Both the position numbers and the translations under genes were made by a program. 64,000 nt of DNA, from contig JAJEKV010000060.1 of assembly GCA_021234155.1 (NCBI GenBank), forward strand, positions 4,202,451 through 4,266,450. The letters are read 5' to 3'. The notes beneath the pieces were generated by a model. The model was given only the letters and a program-made list of their open reading frames with translations, ran no database searches and was not told the DNA's origin. This document shows, one piece after another, positions 1-10,045 of this stretch. The DNA comes from Isoetes taiwanensis. Lineage: Eukaryota; Streptophyta; Lycopodiopsida; Isoetales; Isoetaceae. Position 1 is the stretch's first letter; every line of letters starts with the position of its first letter.

Positions 1-1155
1 CTCCTTGCCTTCAAAGTAGTCCTTCAACAATTGCTGTACCTTTGGGATACGAGTACTTCCTCCAACAAGAACGATTTCATCAATGCAGACTTCTTAAGGC
101 CAAGATCATCCATGGCCTTCCCTATCAGGCCTAATGTCTTCTTGAACAAGTCATTGTTAAGCTCCTCAAACCTCGCCTCGTAAGTGGTTCGAGAAAATCA
201 ACACCATCAAAAAGACTCTCAACCTCAATTCTAACTTGGTGCTTGGTTACTAAGTGCCCTCTTTGCACGCTTCCGCCCTCATGACGGAGTTTTCAATAGC
301 CCTGCTATCCTTGCTAATGTCCTTGTTGTACTTCTTCTTGATGAGTTTAATAAAGTGCTCCATAATTCTGTGGTCAAAATCCTCTCCTCCAAGATGAGTA
401 TCACCACTTGTGGCTAAAACTTCAAATACTCCATTATCAATTGTTAAGATGCTGACATCAAAGGTACCACCACCAAGGTCAAACACAAGTATGTTCTTCT
501 CGTTTCCCTTCTCATTAAGTCCATAAGCCAATGCTGCTGCAGTTGGCTCATTCGAAATCTGAGCCACGTTAAGTCCAAAGAATGATACCAAAGCATCTTT
601 TGTGGCTTTGTCTCGTGCATCATTGAAATAAAATTTGGGACAAATGATAACAGCATTTTTACGACCTTTCCTAAGAATGCCTCTGCGGTTTCCTTCATTT
701 TTATCAAAATCATGGCGCTAATCTCCTCGGGGCTGAAAAGCTTAACCGCCATCCTTGATCTTAACTTGTATATAAGGTTTCCCATCTTTGTTGATGATCT
801 TGTAGGGCAATAGTTTCATATCATTTTGGACTTCTTTGTCGTCAAACTTCCTTCCAATCAAACGTTTAGGGTCAAAAATGGTCCTTTCGGGGTTAGAAGC
901 AGCTTGGTTCTTGGCTGCCTCTCCAATAAGTCTTTCAGAATCTGTGAAGGCTACCCATGAAGGTGTGATTCGATTTCCCTGGTCATTGGCTATGATTTCT
1001 ACATGCCCATCTTTGTTATAAACCCCCACACAAGAATATGTTGTTCCGAGATCAATACCAATTACTGTATCTAATTTGGGAGCTTCTTCTGCGCCTGCTG
1101 CTACAGATACAACCCAAATTGTAAGAAAAGCCAAGCATAGACCTCCCCTCGACAT
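1..1155 (-). CDS. BiP: BiP A: ER luminal Hsp70 chaperone, 3' part outside the window
   Basis: ER-resident Hsp70 (BiP/GRP78) that binds unfolded secretory proteins with ATP. The start at 1155 opens a signal peptide ([14 protein letters not shown]..., then AEEAPK), followed by the ATPase signature [11 protein letters not shown]. Further in are [22 protein letters not shown] and [13 protein letters not shown] of the nucleotide-binding domain; the window edge falls just after the VGGSTRIP-type segment. No introns are visible, whereas plant BiP genes usually have several. The frame breaks near 750, 600-700, 540 and 270. Copies B and C have intact sequence or different errors at these points, and most breaks lie at CAG/CTG sites or homopolymers, so I read them as sequencing error. 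First of four array copies. Confidence 0.9.
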
Positions 1156-1460
1156 TCTCTATTGCCTCTGCTTCTCTCAACACTCTCTTCTGCTTCTGCT
1201 TCTGCTTCTCACCGCTCTGCTTCTTTTTAAACAAGCAAGGAAAAGGGCAAAGGAAAAGAAACGCAAAATGGAAAAGGCAAAAAAAAAAAAAAGCAAGCAT
1301 AAAGATACCTATTTTTTCTCTTGATGAGTTCTTATTAAAGGCAGTTCGACCTAATTCTTTGCTGGCCGATCTGGTGGTGCCTTGGCCGATCTGGTGGTGG
1401 GGAGGCACCTTGTCAGAAAGATTGGTTAAATGCTGCTTCCCGTGTACTTATGGCCCAGGA
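1156..1460 (-). promoter_or_regulatory. BiP 5' leader and proximal upstream region
   Basis: Immediately upstream of the BiP start is a pyrimidine/purine-asymmetric leader with a CTTCTG microsatellite: several units in A and C, one fewer in B. An A-rich tract follows, then a 19 bp direct repeat (GGCCGATCTGGTGGTGCC type) twice at about 1362-1402. Equivalent segments lie at 16023-16320 and 27801-28100. I searched for ERSE and UPRE-type stress elements and saw no convincing match. The exact promoter is inferred from position only. Confidence 0.4.
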
Positions 1461-1708
1461 AGGTAAGAATGCTTTGAGAAATGAAAACGAACTCAGTCTA
1501 CAGTTTTGTGCCTTTTAACTTCTTGCAAACGAAGGCTTTGAGGCAATGCAAGCAACTATGGACACATGCATGAAGCAGGAAAATTACTTGAGATTGCACC
1601 ATGCCCAACTTATGAAGAAGCAGTGGCAGCATTGTTTAGTAGATGAAAAACTTATGGGGTGTCAGAACAGATTGGTTAAATGCTGCTTCCCATGTACTTA
1701 TGGCAAGT
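1418..1708. repeat. Short direct repeat upstream of BiP
   Basis: A segment of about 33 bases beginning GATTGGTTAAATGCTGCTTC occurs twice, at about 1422-1455 and 1673-1706, roughly 250 bp apart. Both copies are kept in units B and C. Function unknown. Confidence 0.6.
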
Positions 1709-2135
1709 ATTTTTGTAAATAAATAGAATAGAGGGGCTAAGAATACTTGCATCTGGGTAAAGGGAAAAAGGCTGTAAAAACCCAAGCCAGTAAGCTTGCA
1801 AGGTCCAGCAGTAAAGTTCAATGATTGCCATGTGACTGTGATGTCTTTCCACACATGCAATTTGGGTGGATCTTCTAATCCAGAAATAAGGTGAGTCTTC
1901 AGTCTAGAATTATTACTCATGTAGTGTTGGATATGTTACTTAGCTGGTACAAAAGGCATTTTATTTTAGAACTTATTAAGAAACATGATGATAGTGCGTT
2001 TTTGTTTTAGGATTTGCTTAGTGGCCAGTCCATTATGAATATTGGTGATTTGGGTGCGACTTCAAGTACCAGCAAAGAGCGAATTTCAAGACCATATATT
2101 AGCCGCTGGTTTGTGGTTGGACAAGAGCCTCAAAG
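1530..2135 (+). other. Exon-like plus-strand ORF segments, gene not recognised
   Basis: Three plus-strand segments have splice-like edges. One at about 1540-1670 contains MQATMDTCMKQENYLRL. One at 1804-1890 follows an AG acceptor, contains GPAVKFNDCHVTVMSF and ends at GTGAGT. One at about 2011-2134 follows TTTTGTTTTAG, contains DLLSGQSIMNIGDLG and ends at GTATGA. All three are conserved in units B and C with almost no differences. I do not recognise the protein. It could be the remains of a captured gene, or chance ORFs kept because the array is young. Confidence 0.3.
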
Positions 2136-2943
2136 GTATGACATTTTGGGGTTTTATACATATCCTAGTAACGTTGCTATTGTTAAGAAAAATTAGTAAT
2201 TCCTATTGGACAAATCTATTGCTTTAGAACAGGGCTAGATAATTGTTCTATGTTCTGGTTGCATTTACAGAGCATAAGGAACATGAGAAAACTGCATGAG
2301 TCCGAGATATGAAGTTTTGTTGGATAAAAAAGTCTTCATATTTGGCACTGCATGAAGCTAATCTAGTGATTTTTCATGACAAAGAATAGAGGCTTCATGA
2401 TTGATAATGCAAATGGCTTACAACACCCTTGGATAATGCACCTTGTGCATGCTCTCTTGCTTAAGATGACAATCTAGAAGAAAAATAGTATCATCATTAA
2501 AACATTAACAATCTCTATCTAGGTCCAAAAAGTTCACGAGCCTTTATGAAAGACTGAGGTGGCTTTTCAGAGACTAGATTTAATGGCAGTGCATTTAAAT
2601 TGATCTTTATTGCAGGTTTATGCTTTTGAATAAATTTGTGTTTGTGGTAAATTAGGAATTGTTTCTTACCCTTCTAGATCTGGAAGCCTTTTGTAGTTGT
2701 ATAAGTCATGATTATGAGAAGCCACTAGAGTTGCATTGTAACACAATATTCATGGGAAAGGAAAGGAATTTCTGACTGTTAAAATTTTCTCTCTCTACAG
2801 AATGCTTTGCATGTTCTAATGTTGATTTGTTGAAGTTGCAAACGTAGATATAGAGTGCATTCTTATTATGTAGTAGCATGTTTATTTGATATATTTTGTT
2901 ATTTGATTTTAAAAATGGCAGTTTTGAAGCATTTAACTTTTCC

Positions 2944-3584
2944 CTGTACTCGTTGTGGGCTGCAAACTTCAAAAGATGCTATAGTAGAAAAGGAAGTTGA
3001 TGCATAAGGCCCAAAGAAGGTGACGCAATTTTGGGCACTGAATGCTTCGGCATCGATGGTTTGCGAGATTTCTGCAACTTTGACAAGGGGCAAAGGGAAA
3101 AGTTCTGACCAGGAAGTGTATCTGCACATCACATTTGTGTTCAGAGCACAAAGAACAATAGCAGAAAATTGCACATGTTAATTAAAGAGACAGTTAACCA
3201 GGAAGAAGTGATGGTATGTGCGGATATTGACAAGGTTCTGCTTCATGATTTTTTACATGGGAAATGAACAACTTACACCAGAATCCACTTTCCATTGAGC
3301 AGTTGCAGTGTATCTGTAGGAGCCGGGGTAGGGTTCTTAGCTTCCAGCTCATTTATCAGTTCTATAACTTCTGCACGGACCTCACTGCTAGCAACAAGGC
3401 CGTGCTCAGTACCAAAAGCAGAATCAATCAATCCCTTCTTAAGCCCTAATATTGTATTATCTTCTGCAGGTGTTTCCACAGTTGTAACTACATCATGGCT
3501 GGATGATTGTTCGTGCTTGGCTCTATGGCTCTCATTTTCCTGACCATTATTTTTGTCTGGCAAAGCTGAAGCCACCAGACTTCT
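2944..3584 (-). pseudogene. Fibrillin / plastid lipid-associated protein (PAP) fragment, two exons, unit A
   Basis: Fibrillins are plastid proteins of plastoglobules and thylakoids. Two neighbouring exons are clear on the minus strand. Exon one (3277-3584) follows an AG acceptor and contains GLKKGLIDSAFGTEHGLVAS and LEAKNPTPAPTDTLQLLNGK, ending at a GTAAGT donor. Exon two (2944-3121) follows a CAG acceptor and contains [29 protein letters not shown] and the segment ending SPQRVQ. Joined at these sites the frame runs through the conserved WIL-YTS junction. I see no transit-peptide exon and no C-terminal exons nearby, so this appears to be a captured or truncated gene. It could still be transcribed. 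Confidence 0.8.
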
Positions 3585-6500
3585 CTAACCAGGAGTATAT
3601 AGAGAGGTAGAAACAAATGGAGATTTTTGGAATGGAACTTTACATGCCTTCCCTGGGGAAAGAGGCAATTTGTCGTTTATAAGTCGCAAATGGGGCTTCA
3701 ATACTGCATCAGAGATTATCGCCATAATAAATCTGGTCTGATCAACCAAGCCCTTGAATGCAGATGAAGAAAGTTGCCAGATCCGTGAGAGAAGTATATC
3801 ATGTTGAATTCATTTTTACTGTTAAAATATTATTCTTTTCAATTCCATGATCCAATGTACGGCAACAGAAAGAGAATTCAAATGCAACAACTCGACTTAT
3901 AAAATTCACCATGAAAATTTATATTAGCAAAGAATTTTAGTATGTACAACTTGGAGGCTGTCACATGTTAATCGTTCATTATATCAAGAAACTTACTTGT
4001 GAACATCATTTCCTCTTTACCATAAGTATTGTTGCCGACGAAATAATTAGAAGGAATAGCCACAAGAAGGGCTATGAATATTCCACTACTGGATCGCGAA
4101 CAAGTTTTGTATGGACAAATTGCAAATATCGTTTTATTTTTTCCAATAGATCTCACTAATAGCAAAGACTAAATGGAAATTTCATATAGAAACACAACAA
4201 GCATTGAAGCTTGATATACAACATTGTGTTTCACTTGGATGTTTATGTCCAAGAACACTAACATGATCTCTTGTACTCAACCTACAAAAAGTCAAAGGTA
4301 ATAGCAAAAACAACTTAACCCAACCAAACATTATTGTGCAAATCCTCACAAGTAGACCCAGACAACCATGTCCACTGGAAAAAGAATAGTTACTAGGAAC
4401 GTGTGGCCCGGCCGATGCCTGCAAATTCTTGAGAGCGTTTGGAATGGGTTTAGGGTATTAGACTTTGTAGCTACATTAGAATTTATAGAATCTATGTAGG
4501 TGAAATGGGCAGGAAGGCATAATGCATGAGTATAGTTGAATAGAAATAGAAAATGTACATCCCTATGAAGGATGAGCGCAAACCTTGTTTTTAAGTGTAA
4601 ACATGCTATGAACTAATCTTATACAAAACATGTACGCCTCCCAAAGAAATGATCTTTCAAAGCAACAAAGCTAATGAAACAGTGGCAAACGTTGATACAT
4701 GTGAGAGAGATTCATCTTATGTCTATTTGTTGTTAAACGCGAATCTCTAGAAACGCGTGTGCCCGCAATGCCGGGCATTAGTCATGTAACGTGTGGAATA
4801 GGTAGATGTAATGGAATATGTAGAAAACTTGTAAAATGTACTCATGATATATAGATGTAATGGAGTACCAACTGTGAAGGATTTAAGGTTTAGGGACGCC
4901 GGGAATTAGCCCTAACACATCGAATGGATAGAAGTAATGGAAAGCATATGTTGCAAATATGTTGGCGCATAAGGTTTTTGTGGAATATACAATTGCAATT
5001 TTGTTACCCTCAGGTATTTGCAAGCTAAGATTATACTACCATTCTACTTGCATTGTTGGGGTGCCTTAATAAAATCATGCATAGTGCTACGAAAAGATTA
5101 GTTGTCGCGATTCTCGCTTTGATGATTTGCACCATTTCAATACAGTTCAATTTAATTGGTTTCATATGCAAATAAACTTACAGAAACGTGATGGTTGCAC
5201 AACGCCTTTGCATTAGTTGTGGGCACACGAAATGGAATTTATCTGAACATATATAATTATTATTGGGTCGATTCTTTGGCATATTCTTCGACGCCGAGGC
5301 ACTTATCTTGGCCGTCCATTGAATTACAAATAATTTTTTACCGTAGACATTTTAGAGAAGGCCACCGCCATAGCCATCGGTGTACGTGGTCGGGCCGGGG
5401 TTCAAGCTTCAGATAGCGGGGCTGCAAATGTGGTCGTATCCAACGTTTGGTGCTTGATTTTTTTGCTGCAAAAGCCTTACTTATTTGTTTGACTCAGATT
5501 GTAGTGTTCCTAAGACAGCTTAAGTTCGCCTAATTGCATAACTATCAAATTATTCTCTTCTTATTAGGTTTAAAACTTCAATTTGGGTTTACAACTTTCA
5601 TTATGTATGAAACATCCTCTTCTCATTAGGTTTATATCTTCAAATTCGGTTTACAACCTTGATTATGTATCTTTCAACTTTTTGCTATTCTAGATTTTAT
5701 GCCTCAAAAGCTCTAAAAGAATAAGTAGCGTAATCGAGTTTCTTGGAAGTCTGGAAAAACATGTGCAGTATATGCGCTTAATAAATGCTATTGAAGATTT
5801 CTTAACCAAATGATACCACGGATTGGGAATTTGCAAAAATATAGACATAGTACATTTTCTTGACTAAGCTTTAACCAACAGGATCAAGTGTCAATTGTAG
5901 ACCGTAGAAAATAGAATAGAATAAACTAGAAAATGTAAATATCAGAAGTAGCCGTACGTATCAGCTTATTCTTTAAGGCTCAATGCTCACAATCTGCTTG
6001 AGCAAGCATCAAACGTGTTCCTTGTTGAGAGAAAACCTTGGTGAAACAACCTGTACCTGTGCTTCCTGCTCAAGCATGTTCCTATAGCAAAATATTTAGA
6101 GACCTTTCCTATGCAAGAAGGGAAGAAAAGGGATTAAAAGTCTAAATCATGATCAAGCAACAACAATTATGCACTATAACTGGAGCATTTACAAGTAAAC
6201 GATTTGAAGTGTCCCATATCTATGATGTGGCAGTCCCTGAATTCGGATAAAATTTTGACGGTCTAACAAATGTGATATGTGGCAGTTCTAGGATAAAGTA
6301 GGCATCAAGAGGCTATGCTAGGGTTTACGGACCATTAAAAATATCAAAGGGTTATCATCATGCTAGTTAATTTCATCTCTGATACACCATAAGCCATGGT
6401 CGCATTTACGTGTTTTTCAAAAAGTTCTATTTGAAATATGCACTTTGTTGCAACTGTGTACTTACAACCACATCAAAATCAACAAATAATTAAAAAAAAA

Positions 6501-6668
6501 AAACCTCTAGAATCGCCATGTTGTTGGCATGCAGGTTCTCTTCTGTTGCATCAGCTCAGCAGTATTGGTGTTCTTTCTGATCACTTCAGCAGTGTCGGTG
6601 TTCTTTCTCTTGTGACACTTTTTCTGGCAGTATTTGCTAAAAAAGGGTATGCTGATTTTGCAGGAAAG
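3585..6668. other. Unit A spacer, no gene recognised
   Basis: About 3 kb of AT-rich sequence with only short unconserved ORFs. It is present in every unit (equivalents near 18444-21536, 30227-34273 and, in part, 52084-53586). Up to about 4170 the copies are virtually identical. Beyond that, many CAG/CTG positions are scrambled between copies. I see no RNA gene or coding region here. Confidence 0.6.
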
Positions 6669-6981
6669 ATGGGAAAATTGATGGTGTATATTGCAGCATT
6701 GATAGTTGTAGCTGTGGTGGAGATGGGAGCAAGCCAAAGGTAGACTGCGAAAAATCTGAGGCAAAGCTGGCGCCCTGCGCAAGAGCTAGGGCCAAATCCA
6801 CTAAGCCCAACACGGCCTCTGATCCACCACGCCCCAGGAAGTGTGCGCCTGCAAGCTCATGGCCAACGCCACCACCCTTCGCAGTTTCAACCCTGCTGGT
6901 GCCAAAGCCATGCCTCTCAAATGCAACATCTCCTTGCCTGCTGCTCCTCCTTCCAAACGCAAATATTTTTCTCCCTTCTAG
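6669..6981 (+). CDS. Lipid-transfer-protein-like secreted protein, unit A (frame broken)
   Basis: Start ATGGGAAAATTG opens a hydrophobic signal-like stretch (MGKLMVYIAALIVVAVVEMG). A cysteine-bearing region follows in a second frame (VDCEKSEAKLAPC), then a third-frame stretch VCACKLMANATTL, and AKAMPLKCNISLP before the stop. C-x9-C, CxC and the 23-residue gap from CxC to the next Cys fit the eight-cysteine fold of nsLTPs. The CC pair is not visible in the frame as read, and the last Cys appears absent. Both frame changes lie beside CTG/CAG sites where the four copies disagree, so a sequencing cause is likely. A related hydrophobic-seed-type protein is the alternative. Confidence 0.55.
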
Positions 6982-7067
6982 CTCTCGACTAGGCATCTTA
7001 TTCTTTGCTTCAGATTGCCTCCCTGCTTTGCATTTCACAGCAACATTTTTTTCAAGAGCGCAAGGAC

Positions 7068-7551
7068 AAATTTTTTAATATAACAATAAACACACAACTA
7101 CCATTAGCATTATTAACACAAACCATTGCATTTAACACATTTAAATTAAAATCCCCCTTAAACCCCCTTTTGTTTGGGTGCATATTCACACGGGGGGTTA
7201 CTCCGGGCAACGAGAGCTATCGGATGGGCATATTTGCTCTTTATTCCTTGATCTGGACCGTACATAGTGATCCTCGTTTGTGGGGTATGCATGTACAAGT
7301 TTTTGTATACTGTATATTGAGATTTGCAAAATACTATAAGGTTTGAGAGAATGTACTTAATGGTGTTAATTTTATACATGTATTGTATATATAGTTTTGA
7401 GGCTCTCGCTGCCCTACGTAACCCCCCGTGTGAATATGCACCCAAACCAAAGGGGGTTTAAGGGGGATTTTAATTTAAATGTGTTAAATGCAATGGTTTG
7501 TGTTAATAATGCTAATGGTAGTTGTGTGTTTATTGTTATATTAAAAAATTT
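7068..7551. repeat. Long inverted-repeat module M1
   Basis: Arms of about 150 bp (7068-7220 and 7402-7551) flank a loop of about 180 bp. The arms contain C-run/G-run blocks (CCCCCTTAAACCCCC and its complement) and the common core TTTGGGTGCATATTCACACG. Related modules are at 37628-38045, 56942-57357 and 59417-59807. It resembles a MITE, but in all four cases it sits at the end of a gene-capturing element behind a GGGCC hairpin, so it may be a terminal module of that family. Confidence 0.8.
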
Positions 7552-7685
7552 TTTGGGCCCTTCAGGCCCTAACTAAAAGCAAACATAGGAAAACTTTATG
7601 GGCCTAAATATTAATTACTAAAAAAGCATAATAACATCAAGACAAACAAATTATTTCCATTGCAAACAACTATGAGTACATTTTA

Positions 7686-8560
7686 TAATCTCAATTCCTC
7701 GTGATCACAATGGATCACCTTAACATCACGATGAATATGTCCATGTCGATGAAGGTAGTCCAAAGCTTTTAAAGATTCTTTTAAAAATGTGGCAATAATA
7801 GTCTCCTCGAAATGATCTAGGTATACTGCCTTCATTATGTGCAGACATAAGCCTCCAAATATATATGGCATAACCACCCAAAGGTTACAGATCTACAACA
7901 AATGAACAATAATGACTTTTACAACATTGGGATGATTAATGAGGCTCATTGTTTGAGCCTCCCTTCTGATGTCATCCCGCAAATCAAGAAATGACTTACA
8001 TAATTATTGGCCATCAATGCATCATCCATAAAAACTATATGTCGCATGATTTTTTAGTGCCTACTTTATAAATTAAGAAGAAAAAATCTTCCAACACCTA
8101 TAAGTTACCATGTATTTTAAAACAAATGTTCTTACAAACCAAATGCAACGAACTTGGCAAACTAACTTGTCATACATGGGCTGAGCAACTATGACAATGG
8201 TTAGAAGATTATGAATGTGTAAGGAGATACTTTTGGTCGTGCATTTTCATTCCTTAACTATAAGGTCGTAAAACATCCAAAGCAAACATTTTACATGTTT
8301 GATACCAAGAAGTGTGCTTAGAAGATAAGCCCCATCCATCGTGAAATTACAAAACCGCAAAATTTAGCATCTTAGTTATTTATTATTATTAGAGGAAGTA
8401 AGTTACCGATTGCTCTTGCATCTCTCTAGATCGAGACTTTTAACCGCAACCACTTCATTGAATGGAATGCATAGTGCTCTGTATACACCCCATCGCACCA
8501 AGCCTTGTCCTATTTCCTCTAGAATTTTACACTCAAGATGATCCCAATGGATGTTGTCTT
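7686..8560 (-). pseudogene. Ste20-like protein kinase fragment (SPAK/OSR1-type plant kinase)
   Basis: Reading from 8557 downward, a first exon-like piece contains ILEEIGQGLVRWGVYRALC (glycine-rich loop) and VVAVKSLDLERC (ATP-binding Lys), ending at GTAACT. A second piece near 7985-7912 contains DDIRREAQTMSLINHPNVV. A third, after a TTGTAG acceptor, contains LWVVMPYIFGGLCLHIMK and ALDYLHRHGHIHRDVKV, which stops in the HRD catalytic loop. The order and wording match the plant family that includes BLUS1. The C-lobe after HRDVK is missing, so this is a non-functional kinase fragment. Retained introns show capture at DNA level. Confidence 0.85.
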
Positions 8561-10045
8561 GCCGCCACAAATCAATTATAAAAGCGATATCTAAAATATA
8601 CCCCGTATAACATGCTCCACCTTTGAATGACCTGCTTTAGCGTGGATCAGAACCCTTTCTAAGTTTCGCACTGGATGTGGAACGTTTTCATAAAAATTAT
8701 CTAGAATAGGGCATCGCCACATCCACAATCCGGCCGATATACACGGGTCTTTAGACTTAGCGGATGTAGTTTGATCAACAAATGCATCATCGAGAGGCTC
8801 GGATTTTTAGCATCTACGTAAAACGAGTCACATTGGAAAAGGACTTCAATTTCCTCTCAGATCATCTGCGGCATCATGTTGATCACTTAGATGTAGGTCT
8901 TCCAAGCCGCCTTCACTAGTAATCGGCATTTTTAAGTAATGTAAAGAGATAAAGCAAGAAAAATACCAAAGCTGAAAGGCCCCGGTTTTCGCCATCACCA
9001 TTTCAAATAGCTGTACAAAGGAAGACATGAACCCGAAGCTAGATAGGAAAAGATATACAGAGCCGCTTGCTTCATCCCCCCGCAAAGCAAAGAAGAATGA
9101 TTAAATACTCGTGGAAATTGCGCACAAAGAAAACATTAGCCAAGCAAAGATCCGTGTTTGTTATACATGTCAACGAGCATTGCGAACAAAAATATCGCGA
9201 TCCAACAAAGAATGTCTTTGGAACTCCCAAAATAGCGTACAAGAGGGAGACAAGAAGTTGGAACTGGGGGCAAAAAATAAAACCGCTTTAATCTATAAAA
9301 CATGCATTCTTGCACAAGCATACTTACAGAGGCCAAGGAGCGAAGTAAATTTGCGAGTCTTGCATAGGCAATTCCCAAGCAAAAAAAGAAAATATGTAAC
9401 GCATTCCCGGGATGAATTGTCCGTGTTTGGACTGATTTTTGAACCCATTTAATGGGTCATCGGGAAAAACGTCTCCTTGCTAGCCTATCTCACCGCCGAT
9501 TTGTAAGAATCGCCATAAGCATAATAAGAAAGTTCAATAGATCATGGAAGCAGCCACCCCGGCCCTTTTAGAATTCCTCGCTAAGTTGCCTTTAAACACC
9601 CCGAAATCCCCGCAAGTTCCGACCACGTGTGCTCGCAGAAAAACAATGGGAGACATTAACTTCTGGATCTGTTATAAGGATTTGCCCGATGAAAACTCAA
9701 GCCCATCAAGAGAGGATGAAATTAAACTTGTTAGTGTTGCGTAAGAACAGAGCTTCAAATGCCGCAGAGGTCTTTCCAAGAGAACCCTAATTCCAGAAGA
9801 ACCCTAAAGTAACACCTCTCGAGCCTTGCATGCCATATTCCATTTTTTCTTTTTTCAATATATTACATTTTTTTTTTCAAGGGGTTAGACCATTGTCTAA
9901 GTGCCATAAAAAACAATGAAAGCATATGCGCACTCTAGATATACGCATTAGTACGTCAATGGAAATACACCACAAAATCATAGCAAAACCTTAGTAAAAA
10001 ACGTACAAAAATACAACAGTAACCCCCTGTTATAATGCTACATAT

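Larger units (their letters stand above)
7068..10045 (-). mobile_element. Gene-capturing composite element K, insertion specific to unit A
   Basis: Units B, C and C' run straight through this site, while unit A has 3 kb extra. Read on the minus strand, the element starts with ATGTAGCATTATAACAGGGG (end at 10045). It continues through a terminal stretch related to the T elements (10045 down to about 9890), then unrecognised cargo (8600-9890), a kinase fragment, a GGGCCTGAAGGGCCC hairpin (7555-7569) and an inverted-repeat module (7068-7551). About 16 bp of target seem to have been lost and no clear target duplication is seen. The architecture matches T1/T2 in opposite orientation. Transposon class is unresolved. 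Confidence 0.7.

Noticed and set aside
836-1021. Plus-strand ORF opposite BiP (also at 15703 and 27482)
   Set aside because: Shadow of the BiP frame on the other strand; no independent features.
1156-1720. ER-stress elements (ERSE, plant UPRE) in the BiP promoter
   Set aside because: ATTGG occurs near 1423 and 1674 but not at the required spacing or orientation relative to a CCACG-type half.
9544-9744. ORF starting MEAATPALLEFLAKLPLN in element K
   Set aside because: Plausible captured N-terminus, but no family recognised and no second copy to test it; not listed as a gene.
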